Shown here one piece after another: positions 16,985-27,400 of a stretch of 36,107 bases of DNA. The stretch comes from an uncultured Hyphomicrobiales bacterium (GTDB lineage Bacteria; Pseudomonadota; Alphaproteobacteria; Rhizobiales; Beijerinckiaceae). Both the position numbers and the translations under genes were made by a program. The stretch covers positions 1 to 36,107 of the forward strand of contig CAISZN010000495.1 of assembly GCA_903889985.1 (NCBI GenBank), in the 5' to 3' direction. The first letter of the stretch is position 1, and each line of letters begins with the position of its first letter. A model generated the notes under the pieces. That model did no database searches. It saw only the letters and a list, made by a program, of their open reading frames with translations, and had not been told where the DNA came from.

Positions 16985-19474
16985 ATGAACAGCCCATCCG
17001 AACAGACCGACCAAATCTCTGTGAATGCCATCGAAGTCCCGGGGCCGCCCGCCCGGCTCAACGATGTGGCGTCCCTGAAGAACGACCTTCTGGCCAAGCT
17101 GTGCTACGGCCTTGGAAAGGATCCGATCGTCGCGCGGCCCCACGACTGGTTGACAGCGGCCATTCTCGTCGTGCGGGACCGTCTGATTGAACGCTGGATG
17201 GAATCGACCCGCGCCAGCTACGCTTCGGGTGCCAAGCGGGTCTACTACCTGTCCCTGGAGTTTCTCATTGGCCGGCTGTTGCGCGACGCTATGGGCAACC
17301 TGGGCATTACCAGTACCCTTCGCGCGGCCCTCGCTGAATTGGGTCAGGATGTCGACCTGCTGTCGGAATTGGAACCCGATGCCGCTCTCGGCAATGGTGG
17401 CCTGGGCCGCTTGGCGGCCTGCTTCATGGAAAGCATGGCGACCCTGAATATCCCGGCCTATGGCTATGGGATTCGCTATGAGCATGGCCTTTTCAGGCAA
17501 AATATTGTCGACGGCCGGCAGGAGGAGGTCCCCGAGGACTGGCTTGCGCATGGCAATCCCTGGGAGTTTGAACGACGGGAGGCGCGCTACGCCATTGGCT
17601 TTGGGGGCTATGTCCAAAGCGAGGAAAAGCCCGACGGCAAGACGCTCACGAGCTGGGCGCCGGATGAAAAGCTTTTTGCTGTGGCCTATGACCATCCCAT
17701 TGCCGGCTGGCGTGCCAAGCGGGTCAACACCCTGAGGCTCTGGAGCGCACAGGCGACGGACCCCATCTCTCTCGATCTGTTCAATGCCGGTGACCATCTG
17801 GGCGCCCTGAGAGCGTCAACAGCGGCCGAGACAATCACTCGAGTGCTCTATCCGTCCGATGCCGGCACGGCTGGACAGGAGCTGCGCCTGCGCCAGGAAT
17901 ATTTTTTCACCTCTGCGTCCCTGCAGGACATCCTGAGGCGGCACAAGCAGCAGTTCGGCTCACTCGCGAACCTGCCGGAAAAGGTCGCCATCCAGCTGAA
18001 CGACACTCATCCTGCAGTCGCTGTCGCGGAACTGATGCGTCTGCTGATGGATGAAAATGGCCTTGACTGGGATGTTGCCTGGAAACTCACGCAGGGTTCG
18101 ATCGCTTATACCAACCACACGCTCTTGCCCGAAGCGCTGGAAAGCTGGCCGGTGCAACTGTTCGAACGCATGCTGCCGCGTCATATGCAGATCATCTATG
18201 GCATCAATGCTCGCGTCCTGGCGGAAGCCAATGTGAAGCTTGGCGAAGGATCGCTCAACGCAATTTCCCTCATCGACGAGCACAATGGTCGCCGCATTCG
18301 CATGGGCCATCTCGCTTTTGTCGGCGCGCACAAGGTCAATGGTGTTTCCGCCCTGCATTCAAATCTGATGAAGGAAACTGTCTTCCAGAACCTTCATGCG
18401 CTCTATCCTGACAGGATCGTCAACAAGACAAACGGAATTGCGCCACGCCGATGGCTGTTTGAAGCCAATTGGCAGCTCATAAACCTGATCACGGAGACCA
18501 TTGGCCCGGAGGTTCTGGACGATCTTGATCGCCTGCGCGATCTTGAGCCCTTCGCGAAGGACGCAGCCTTCGTCGAGAAGTTTCGTGCGGTGAAGCGCGC
18601 CAACAAGGTGCGGCTGAGCAATGTGATCCGAAACAGGCTTGGCATATCGGTTTCACCGGATGTGATGTTCGATGTCCAGATCAAGAGGATCCACGAATAC
18701 AAGCGCCAGCTCCTGAACATTCTGGAGACCATCGCGCTTTACGATCAGATGCGGGCGCATCCGGAAAGGCGTTGGGTGCCGCGTCTCAAGCTCTTTGCTG
18801 GCAAGGCGGCTGCGAGTTATGTGCGTGCCAAGGACATCATCCGTCTCGCCAACGATGTTGCCCGGATTGTCAATGCAGACCCTTCCGTGCGTGATCTGCT
18901 CAAGGTCGTGTTCCTGCCAAACTATAATGTGTCAGCGGCCGAAACGATCATTCCTGCGACCGATTTGTCAGAGCAAATCTCCACCGCAGGCCTCGAGGCG
19001 TCGGGAACTGGCAACATGAAGTTTGCCATCAATGGGGCGCTCACGATTGGGACCCTTGACGGAGCGAACGTCGAGATCAGGGATCATGTCGGTGCCGACA
19101 ACATTTTCATCTTTGGCCTGACAACCGAGCAGGTCGCTGAGACACGGGCCCGTGGATATGATCCTGGGGCCATTATCGCCCAGACACCTGACCTCGCCCA
19201 CGTGCTCAGCGCGATCGAGTCAGGTGTGTTTTCGCCGGGCGAGCCCAACCGCTATCGCGATCTCATCAACGACCTGCGCCATCATGACTGGTTCCTGGTG
19301 CTGGCGGATTTCGCCGCCTATTCAAGCGCGCAACGCAAGCTTGATGAACTCTGGAACCATCCGGCGCAGTGGACAGAGAAAGCTGTGCTCAACACAGCGA
19401 GAACTGCCTGGTTTTCATCCGACCGGACAATTCGGGAATACGCCGCGGACATCTGGGGAGTGCCGACCAGCTAA
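16985..19474 (+). CDS. glgP: Glycogen phosphorylase
   Basis: The 829-residue enzyme releases glucose-1-phosphate from the non-reducing ends of glycogen using phosphate and pyridoxal phosphate. Family signatures include YYLSLEFLIGR (about residues 80-90), ALGNGGLGRLAACF (about 132-145), the active-site stretch QLNDTHPA, and EASGTGNMKFAINGAL, in which K679 is the pyridoxal phosphate lysine. The length matches bacterial GlgP (about 815-840). It is the first gene of the glycogen operon. The 41-base gap to glgB contains a hairpin, in contrast to the tight spacing of the later genes. Confidence 0.96.
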   Translation: MNSPSEQTDQISVNAIEVPGPPARLNDVASLKNDLLAKLCYGLGKDPIVARPHDWLTAAILVVRDRLIERWMESTRASYASGAKRVYYLSLEFLIGRLLRDAMGNLGITSTLRAALAELGQDVDLLSELEPDAALGNGGLGRLAACFMESMATLNIPAYGYGIRYEHGLFRQNIVDGRQEEVPEDWLAHGNPWEFERREARYAIGFGGYVQSEEKPDGKTLTSWAPDEKLFAVAYDHPIAGWRAKRVNTLRLWSAQATDPISLDLFNAGDHLGALRASTAAETITRVLYPSDAGTAGQELRLRQEYFFTSASLQDILRRHKQQFGSLANLPEKVAIQLNDTHPAVAVAELMRLLMDENGLDWDVAWKLTQGSIAYTNHTLLPEALESWPVQLFERMLPRHMQIIYGINARVLAEANVKLGEGSLNAISLIDEHNGRRIRMGHLAFVGAHKVNGVSALHSNLMKETVFQNLHALYPDRIVNKTNGIAPRRWLFEANWQLINLITETIGPEVLDDLDRLRDLEPFAKDAAFVEKFRAVKRANKVRLSNVIRNRLGISVSPDVMFDVQIKRIHEYKRQLLNILETIALYDQMRAHPERRWVPRLKLFAGKAAASYVRAKDIIRLANDVARIVNADPSVRDLLKVVFLPNYNVSAAETIIPATDLSEQISTAGLEASGTGNMKFAINGALTIGTLDGANVEIRDHVGADNIFIFGLTTEQVAETRARGYDPGAIIAQTPDLAHVLSAIESGVFSPGEPNRYRDLINDLRHHDWFLVLADFAAYSSAQRKLDELWNHPAQWTEKAVLNTARTAWFSSDRTIREYAADIWGVPTS

Positions 19475-19478
19475 TCCG

Positions 19479-19494
19479 ACGCCAAAGCTGGCGT
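19479..19494 (+). promoter_or_regulatory. Hairpin between glgP and glgB
   Basis: A perfect six-base stem (19479-19484 with 19489-19494) with a four-base loop begins five bases after the glgP stop. No T run follows. It could stabilise the glgP message or slightly reduce read-through into glgB. Confidence 0.4.
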
Positions 19495-19515
19495 TGAATT
19501 AAAAGAGGTCATCGA

Positions 19516-21699
19516 GTGGAGCGCGCTGAAGCAGAGGCAATCGTCACCGGTCAACACGCCGATCCCTTCGCCGTGCGCGGCGTGCATTGGCTTGATGGAA
19601 GCTGGATCGCACGAGCCTTCATCCCCAATGCAGAAACAGTGGAAGTGCTTGACCTGAAGTTACAACCTCTTGGCAGGCTGCAGCTGATTCACGATGCCGG
19701 GCTTTTCGAGGGACGCCTTGACACGGATCATCATGTGATACCGATCTATCGCGCATCAGCGGGCAGTCGGACTTGGGATGAAGTCGACCCCTACGCCTTT
19801 CCTTCGGTGCTCGGGGAACTGGATGACTGGTTCTCGGCCGATGGCTCCCATCTGCAGATGGCTGACCGTTTCGGCGCGCACCTGATCACCCATGTGGGGG
19901 TGAAGGGCACTCACTTCGCCGTGTGGGCGCCGAATGCGCAACGTGTGTCCGTCGTCGGCCCCTTCAACCAATGGGATGGACGCCGCCATGTGATGCGTCG
20001 TCGTTTTGGCTCCGGAATATTCGAAATCTTCCTTCCCGACCTTGGGCCGGGCAACCTTTACAAATTCGAGATCATCGATGCGTCCGGAAGGCTCTTGCCC
20101 GCAAAGTCCGACCCTTTTGCTTTCGCTGCAGAGCTGAGGCCGGGGACGTCTTCCAAAACCGCTGATCTATCGGCCATTCGGTGGTCCGATGGCGCGTGGA
20201 TGAATGGCCGCAATCAGGCGGACCAAACGCGCGTGCCGATCTCAATTTATGAAGTGCACCTCGGGTCCTGGAAGCGTCATCAGGATGGCTCTTTCCTGTC
20301 CTATGATGAGCTTGCAGAACAGCTTGTGCAATATGTTGCCGATATGGGGTTCACCCATATCGAACTCATGCCGATTTGCGAACATCCGCTGGATGAATCC
20401 TGGGGCTACCAACCGACCGGTCTGTTTGCGCCAACCTCGCGCTTCGGAGATCCAATAGCCTTCGCGCGGCTGGTTGATCATGCCCATCGCAATGGTCTCG
20501 GCATCATCCTCGACTGGGCACCTGCACATTTTCCAACCGATGCGCATGGTCTCGCACGGTTCGACGGAACGGCCCTCTACGAACATGAAGACCTTCGCAA
20601 GGGGTTCCATCCGGACTGGAATACGGCGATCTATAATTTTGGTCGCCGCGAGGTGGCCAATATGCTCGTCAACAATGCCTTGTTCTGGGCTGAGCGCTAC
20701 CACGTCGACGGTCTCCGGGTCGATGCGGTCAGCTCGATGCTTTATCTCGATTACTCCCGAAAGCCGGGTGAATGGATTCCAAACGAGTTTGGCGGCCGAG
20801 AGAACCTTCAGGCAGTGTCCTTTCTGCAGCGGGTCAACAACGTCCTGAGCGAGCGTTTTCCCGGTTTCATGACGATCGCAGAAGAATCGACAGCCTGGCC
20901 CGGCGTAACAAGCCCGCGTGAAATGGGAGGGCTCGGCTTTAGCTTCAAGTGGAACATGGGCTTCATGAATGACACACTGAGGTATCTCGCGCGAGATCCC
21001 ATCTACAGGAGTGCGCACCACGACGAGATCACCTTTGGCCTCATGTATGCTTTTTCGGAGCGGTTTGTCCTGCCGCTGTCTCACGACGAAGTCGTTCACG
21101 GGAAGGGAAGCCTGCTTTCGAAGATGGCAGGAAGCGACTGGCTGAAATTCGCCACCCTGCGAGCATATTATGCCGCCATGTGGGGGTACCCGGGCAAGAA
21201 GCTGCTTTTCATGGGGCAGGAGTTTGCACAACGGGATGAGTGGAGCGACTCGCGTGGTCTCGATTGGGACTTGCTGAGCGCTCCGGCGCACGATGGTGTG
21301 CGCTCGCTCATTCGCGATCTCAACAGACTCTATCGGGATACGCCAGCCCTGTATGCCTGCGACTGCGAAGCAGACGGCTTCCAGTGGTTGATCGTCGATG
21401 ATCGCAACAATTCGGTTTTCGCCTGGGCCCGCCGCGGTGCACATGATCAAGCACAGACCGTCGTCATAACAAATTTCACTCCGATGGAGCGCATGAACTA
21501 TCGGGTGCCATTCCCACGAGCCGGGCGATGGCGGCAGGTCATGAATACTGACGCAGCCAAATATTGGGGTTCCGGACATGGTGACGTTGAATCGATCCTT
21601 GTCGAGAACGTGCCAATGAATGGGCTACCAGCAAGCGCCACAATGCTCATAGCTCCATCCGCGACGATGATATTCAACTTGGACTCACAGGTGGGATAA
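19516..21699 (+). CDS. glgB: 1,4-alpha-glucan branching enzyme
   Basis: This 727-residue GH13 enzyme cuts alpha-1,4 chains and rejoins them in alpha-1,6 linkage to make glycogen branches. It has an N-terminal branching-enzyme domain and a CBM48 domain (about 115-210, with [21 protein letters not shown]), the catalytic barrel and a C-terminal beta domain. The catalytic residues line up with the E. coli enzyme's spacing: nucleophile D403 (GLRVDAVS), acid/base E456 (IAEEST) and transition-state stabiliser D524 ([11 protein letters not shown]). The start is GTG at 19516 with AGAGG seven bases upstream. Four bases separate its stop from glgC. Confidence 0.96.
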   Translation: MERAEAEAIVTGQHADPFAVRGVHWLDGSWIARAFIPNAETVEVLDLKLQPLGRLQLIHDAGLFEGRLDTDHHVIPIYRASAGSRTWDEVDPYAFPSVLGELDDWFSADGSHLQMADRFGAHLITHVGVKGTHFAVWAPNAQRVSVVGPFNQWDGRRHVMRRRFGSGIFEIFLPDLGPGNLYKFEIIDASGRLLPAKSDPFAFAAELRPGTSSKTADLSAIRWSDGAWMNGRNQADQTRVPISIYEVHLGSWKRHQDGSFLSYDELAEQLVQYVADMGFTHIELMPICEHPLDESWGYQPTGLFAPTSRFGDPIAFARLVDHAHRNGLGIILDWAPAHFPTDAHGLARFDGTALYEHEDLRKGFHPDWNTAIYNFGRREVANMLVNNALFWAERYHVDGLRVDAVSSMLYLDYSRKPGEWIPNEFGGRENLQAVSFLQRVNNVLSERFPGFMTIAEESTAWPGVTSPREMGGLGFSFKWNMGFMNDTLRYLARDPIYRSAHHDEITFGLMYAFSERFVLPLSHDEVVHGKGSLLSKMAGSDWLKFATLRAYYAAMWGYPGKKLLFMGQEFAQRDEWSDSRGLDWDLLSAPAHDGVRSLIRDLNRLYRDTPALYACDCEADGFQWLIVDDRNNSVFAWARRGAHDQAQTVVITNFTPMERMNYRVPFPRAGRWRQVMNTDAAKYWGSGHGDVESILVENVPMNGLPASATMLIAPSATMIFNLDSQVG

Positions 21700-21703
21700 A
21701 AGG

Positions 21704-22972
21704 ATGACCCAAAGCCTTCGCCCTGCAGCTCCCGTATCTCGCGATACCATGGCTTATGTCCTCGCCGGTGGGCGGGGCAGTCGCTTGCTTGAGCTCACGG
21801 ATGTGCGCGCCAAGCCTGCCGTGTATATCGGGGGCAAGATGCGCATCATCGACTTCGCGCTATCGAACGCTCTCAACTCAGGCATTCGCCGTATTGGGGT
21901 TGCAACGCAATACAAGGCTCACTCACTTATTCGGCACCTGCAGCGCGGCTGGAACTTCTTCCGCATGGAGCGAAATGAAAGCTTCGATATTCTTCCGGCT
22001 TCCCAGCGCGTGTCTGAGGATCAGTGGTATGCCGGAACCGCGGATGCCGTTTACCAGAACATTGACATCATCGAGAGCTATGATCCGAAGTATATCATTA
22101 TCCTGGCGGGCGATCACGTCTATCGGATGGATTACGAGGTGATGCTGCAGCAGCATGTCAATTCAGGTGCTGACGTCACCATCGGTTGCCTGGAGGTCCC
22201 GCGGGCCGAGGCCACTGGCTTTGGTGTGATGGCGGTGGACGACAATGATCGCATCGTCTCGTTCGTTGAAAAGCCAGCTGTTCCGCCATCAATCCCCGGA
22301 CAACCGGACAAGTCGCTTGCCTCGATGGGGATCTATGTTTTCGAGACGAAGTTCCTCATTGATCAGCTGAAGAGGGATGCCGCAGATTCGTCATCTGATC
22401 GTGATTTCGGCAAGGATATCATCCCCTATCTGGTCAAAAACGCCAAGGCGATCGCTCATCGGTTCGCAAAATCTTGCGTGCGTTCACCGATGGAGCCGGC
22501 GTCATACTGGCGTGATGTCGGGACGGTCGATGCCTATTGGGAAGCAAATATCGATCTCACGGATGTTGTTCCTGAACTTGATATCTACGACACAAACTGG
22601 CCGATCTGGACGCATGGCGAAATCACCCCCCCGGCGAAGTTCGTCCACGATGAGGAGGGACGCCGCGGACAGGCTGTCGCCTCGCTGGTTTCAGGCGGCT
22701 GTATCGTCTCTGGTTCGTCAATCTATAAAACGCTCCTGTTCACGCGTGTCCGTGTGAACTCCTACGCGACGCTTGAGGAGGCTGTCGTTCTTCCGGGTGT
22801 CAACATCGGGCGTTATTCTCGTCTGAAGAAAGTCGTCATCGATCGCGGCGTCAACATACCGGAGGGCTTGGTTGTCGGGGAGGATCCGGTATTCGATGCA
22901 AAGCGGTTCCGCCGCACGGAAGGTGGAGTCTGCCTGATCACGCAGCGTATGATCGATAAGATCGGAAAGTGA
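21704..22972 (+). CDS. glgC: Glucose-1-phosphate adenylyltransferase
   Basis: The enzyme makes ADP-glucose from glucose-1-phosphate and ATP, the committed step of glycogen synthesis. The 422 residues match the family. Visible motifs are the nucleotide-binding [13 protein letters not shown], the allosteric-effector and substrate region [44 protein letters not shown] with the catalytic Asp, and [10 protein letters not shown]-terminal left-handed beta-helix follows (about 290-420). The start lies four bases after glgB; its stop is directly followed by the glgA start. Control by central metabolites is expected for the family. Confidence 0.96.
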   Translation: MTQSLRPAAPVSRDTMAYVLAGGRGSRLLELTDVRAKPAVYIGGKMRIIDFALSNALNSGIRRIGVATQYKAHSLIRHLQRGWNFFRMERNESFDILPASQRVSEDQWYAGTADAVYQNIDIIESYDPKYIIILAGDHVYRMDYEVMLQQHVNSGADVTIGCLEVPRAEATGFGVMAVDDNDRIVSFVEKPAVPPSIPGQPDKSLASMGIYVFETKFLIDQLKRDAADSSSDRDFGKDIIPYLVKNAKAIAHRFAKSCVRSPMEPASYWRDVGTVDAYWEANIDLTDVVPELDIYDTNWPIWTHGEITPPAKFVHDEEGRRGQAVASLVSGGCIVSGSSIYKTLLFTRVRVNSYATLEEAVVLPGVNIGRYSRLKKVVIDRGVNIPEGLVVGEDPVFDAKRFRRTEGGVCLITQRMIDKIGK

Positions 22973-24403
22973 ATGAAAGTTCTGTCTGTCGCATCTGAGG
23001 TCTTCCCGCTCATCAAGACGGGCGGGCTTGCCGATGTCGCCGGTGCGTTGCCCCTCGCGCTCGTGGCTCAGGGCGTTGAGATGCGTACCCTTTTGCCCGG
23101 CTATCCGGCAGTTATATCCGCCTTATCGGGGCCGTCATTCGTTCACACGTTCGAAAATCTCTTCGGCGGGAGGGCGCACTTACTCGCTGCGAGACATGGT
23201 GCGCTTGCGCTGTTCGTTCTTGACGCTCCACATCTTTATAATCGACCTGGCAATATTTATTCAGGTGCTGACAATCTCGACTGGGCTGACAATGCCGAGC
23301 GCTTTGCCGCACTCTCATGGGTTGGCGCTTGGCTCGGGCGAGGAGCCGTCGCGGCATTCCAGCCTGACATTGTCCACGTGCATGACTGGCAGGCGGGCCT
23401 GACACCTGCTTATCTCAGGTTCGGTGGCGAGCGCGGGGCACCTTCGCTGATCACAATACACAACATCGCGTTCCAGGGACGGTTCTCGCCGGCGATATTC
23501 CCTCGCCTCGGACTGCCGGATACGGCCTTCTCAAGCGAGTGCGTCGAGTTCTATGGCGATGTCAGCTATCTCAAGGCTGGCCTGGCCTGTTCAGATGCAA
23601 TCACGACCGTGTCGCCGAGCTACGCACGCGAGATCATGACCGAGGCCTTTGGCATGGGGCTTGATGGTCTGCTGCGACATCGCGGTGCGCACCTCAGCGG
23701 CATCCTGAACGGCATAGACACGACTATATGGGACCCTGCGGCTGACGAACACCTGCCGCATCATTTCTCGCAGCGCAAGATGAGCGGGCGCGCTGCCTGC
23801 CGCGCCGCACTGGAAAGCCGTTTTGGTCTGCTCGGAACGGGGCCGATCGTTACAGTTATTTCGCGTCTCACTCATCAGAAGGGACTCGACTTGCTTGCTG
23901 AAAGTCTCGATGAGCTTGTCAGCCTTGGATGTCGCCTGGCACTGCTTGGTTCCGGGGAACGCACCCTCGAAGAGAGCCTCAAGAATGCCTCACTGAGGCA
24001 TCCGGGTCGCGCCAGTGTTGTGCTTGGGTATGATGAGCCGCTTGCTCACCTCATGCAGGCTGGTGGCGACGTCATTCTCATTCCCTCCCGCTTTGAGCCA
24101 TGTGGACTGACCCAACTCTGCGCTCTGCGATACGGGACCATCCCTGTCGTCTCGCGTGTTGGTGGACTCAACGATACGATCATTGATGCCAACGAGGCTG
24201 CGCTGCAGTCGGGTGTCGGGACAGGATTTCAATTCACAGGGTTCAGCCGCCACGAATTTATCGACGCAATCCGCCGGATGCTCGAGATCTATAACAATCC
24301 TGACGTTTGGAAAATCCTGGTCAGGAATGCGATGAAGTCGGATGTTTCCTGGAGCCGATCTTCGGGCCGCTACGCTGCCCTGTATCAAACTCTTGCCGCA
24401 TGA
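22973..24403 (+). CDS. glgA: Glycogen synthase (ADP-glucose, GT5)
   Basis: The 476-residue enzyme transfers glucose from ADP-glucose to the glycogen chain. N-terminal KTGGLADVAGALP is the ADP-glucose-binding loop. The second Rossmann domain carries TVISRLTHQKGLDLL and the retaining-glycosyltransferase motif PSRFEPCGLTQLCALRYG with its paired Glu/Cys region. The ATG directly abuts the glgC stop with no gap, and the stop overlaps the start of the next gene by four bases (ATGA), so glgC, glgA and the fusion gene are translationally coupled. Confidence 0.96.
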   Translation: MKVLSVASEVFPLIKTGGLADVAGALPLALVAQGVEMRTLLPGYPAVISALSGPSFVHTFENLFGGRAHLLAARHGALALFVLDAPHLYNRPGNIYSGADNLDWADNAERFAALSWVGAWLGRGAVAAFQPDIVHVHDWQAGLTPAYLRFGGERGAPSLITIHNIAFQGRFSPAIFPRLGLPDTAFSSECVEFYGDVSYLKAGLACSDAITTVSPSYAREIMTEAFGMGLDGLLRHRGAHLSGILNGIDTTIWDPAADEHLPHHFSQRKMSGRAACRAALESRFGLLGTGPIVTVISRLTHQKGLDLLAESLDELVSLGCRLALLGSGERTLEESLKNASLRHPGRASVVLGYDEPLAHLMQAGGDVILIPSRFEPCGLTQLCALRYGTIPVVSRVGGLNDTIIDANEAALQSGVGTGFQFTGFSRHEFIDAIRRMLEIYNNPDVWKILVRNAMKSDVSWSRSSGRYAALYQTLAA

Positions 24404-27400
24404 CGGCGCCCGGCGTCCACATCGAGTCTGAGGGGTTGCGCGTCTCGGTCGTGTCCCGTCATTCGTCTCGCATGTGGGTATGCATTTACGCCGCAGATGG
24501 AACCACTGAAGTCTGCAGGGTTGAACTCAAGCGCATCTCGGAGACTCAATTCGCGGGATTTGTGCCTGGCGAAGGGGCGGGTTGCCGGTACGGGCTGCGC
24601 GCCGATGGCCCCTTGGACAAAGGTGAAGGTCACCGCTTTGATTCATCAAAGGTGTTGCTTGATCCATGGGCCACCCGGATCGATCGCCCATTCCGCTATG
24701 ATGAGAGACTGTGCACGGCCGGGCTGGACACAGCAGCCATCGTTCCCAAGGCAATTGCTGAAAAGCCGCTGCCGGATATCGAGGTCTGGACGAGGGGCGA
24801 TTCTGGACTGATCTATGAAATCAATGTGCGATCCTTCACGAAGTTGCATCCCGACGTCGCTGATGCCGAGAGGGGAACAATCGCAGCTCTGGCCAACCCG
24901 TCTGTCATCGATCATCTGACGCGTCTCGGTGTCGGGACTGTGGAGCTGATGCCGCTGGCGGCGTGGATCGACGAGCGCCATCTTCCGCCGCTCCACTTGA
25001 GCAACGCGTGGGGGTACAATCCGGTCAGTTTTTTTGCACCTGACCCTCGATTGGCGCCTGGCGGCATTGCTGACGTCCGCAAAGCCGTGGCGGCCCTTCA
25101 TGATGCAGGTATCAGCGTCATCCTCGATGTCGTCTATAATCATACGGGGGAAAGCGATGCGCTGGGCCCTGCGCTGTCTCTCAGGGGTCTCGATCAGGCG
25201 CTCTATTTCCGATTGTCCAACGGCGTGCTCATCAACGATACAGGATGCGGAAATACGCTGGCCTGTGACCGGCCTGAAGTCATCGCACTCATCCTCGAGA
25301 GTTTGCGGCATTGGAAACGTTCAACCGGCATCGACGGATTCCGCTTCGATCTGGCCACCATTCTCGCCCGCCGTGAATCTGGCTTCGACCGGAACGCGCC
25401 CTTGTTCACGGCGATTGCGGATGACCCGATCCTGCGTCGGTGCAAGCTGATTGCCGAACCATGGGATGTTGGTCCGGGTGGATATCAGCTAGGGCAGTTT
25501 TCATCACCCTGGTGTGAATGGAATGATCGGTACCGCGATGACGTTCGGCGATTCTGGCGAAGGGATCAAGGGTTTATCGGTCAGCTCGCGACGCGCCTGG
25601 CCGGTTCATCCGACGTCTTTGCGAAATCTGGCCGAACACCCTCCGCATCCATTAATTTTGTCGCGGCGCATGATGGGATGACACTGGCTGACCTCGTCAC
25701 CTATAGCGCCAAGAAGAATGAAGCCAATGGCGAGGATAACAGAGACGGGACGAATGAGAACTATTCCTGGAATTGCGGCGTTGAAGGACCAGGCGATGAC
25801 AGCGATGTGAATGCTGCGCGAAAACGTGATGTGTCTGCGCTCCTCGCCACCCTGTTTTTTTCGCGTGGAACGCCGATGCTTACTGCGGGCGACGAGTTTG
25901 GTCGGACGCAGAATGGGAATAACAATGCTTATGCGCAAGACAATGGAACCACCTGGCTCGACTGGTCGTCACGTGACCTCCACCTCGAACGTTTCACAAG
26001 CGAGCTGATGGCTTGCCGCGCGCGTCATCCCGCGCTGCGTGACGATGCCTGGCTGAATGGAGCGGGCGATCCGGCGGATGTTGTGTGGTGGGCTGAGGCG
26101 AAGCCGATGACCCATGGCGATTGGGAGGACCAGAATCGGCAATCCCTCGGCATGGAATTGTCGAAGCCAAATGCAGAGGGTGGATTTGACCACGTCTTCA
26201 TCGTTTTCAACGCCGGAGCAGATACAAACTTCAAATTGCCAGCGCCGCTTGATGGTGGTGATTGGGCTGTGGAGCTCGCCACGGTCCCTGTGCATTTGAA
26301 TCGTGGATCAGTAGATATGCCGGCTCGCTCGGTCCTGTTGCTTCATGAAACGACCTTGCCGCAGAAGATTGCGCAGCACGTCAAACCTGATGACGAGCAG
26401 ATACGTCGACTTGCTGAAGCCCATGGCATTGCACCTGATTGGTGGGACCTGTCCGGACGCCATCATCGCGTACCGATTGATAGCCTGCATACCATCCTCA
26501 ACTCTCTTGGCATTCCATGTCGTTCTAAGGGCGATCTTGCTGAGGCGCGCGCGCGGCTGACGCAAACTCGACGCCGGCTTCTTGAAGACTCGAATATCGC
26601 TTCAGCTGAGCAGCCATTCCTGCGGATCACTGTTCCAGCCCGAAACCGGCCCCGGCGGATTCGTGTGACATTGGGCGATGGCATTGGCGTGCAAGAAATG
26701 GATCTGCGAACGTCATCTCTTGAATGCACAGGTGGGATCAATCTTGGCGGTGAGGCCTATGATACGCTCCTCGCACCGCTACCCGAGCTTCCAGTCGGCG
26801 CTCAACGCATCGCGATCGACACGCAATCTGCCATGCTCCTTGTTTCGCCAAAGGCCTGCTATGCGCCGGTGCAGCTGGAAGGGCAGCGCAAGTCATTCGG
26901 GCTGACGTCACATCTCTATGGCCTTCGTCGATCGGGAGACGCCGGTATAGGCGATTTCGAGACGCTTGCCAGGTTTGGTGAAGCGGCGGGGCAGCTTGGG
27001 GCCAAGCTCGTCGGTGTTAATCCACTGCATCACCTGTTTCCCCTCGATCGTGAGAGAGCCAGCCCCTATCAACCTTCAGACAGGCGCTTTCTTGATCCGA
27101 TCTACATCGATGCCGCCACCGCTTTAAGGCAGTACGGCGGTGAGAAGGCGCGCCATTTCTCCGCGGATCTTGCATCACAGGCGAAAGCGCTCTCCGAATT
27201 ATCCAAAGTTGATTATCCGCTTGTCTGGGCAATCAAGGATAAGATCCTGCGCGCTGTCTTTCAGGATTTTTTGACTGCCATGCCGGCGCATTCTGATTTT
27301 GCACAATTCACGCATACTGCGGGTCCTGCTTTACGGTCCCACGGTCTCTATCAGGCCATTTGTATAGCTACCGGAAGCTCTGATCGCTCGGTCTGGCCGC

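Noticed and set aside
16652-17797. A 381-residue minus-strand frame across the ppc-glgP gap and the start of glgP
   Set aside because: Most of it is antisense to a certain glycogen phosphorylase, and it has no family-like motif.
20242-21579. A 445-residue minus-strand frame within glgB
   Set aside because: Antisense to the catalytic core of an unambiguous branching enzyme.
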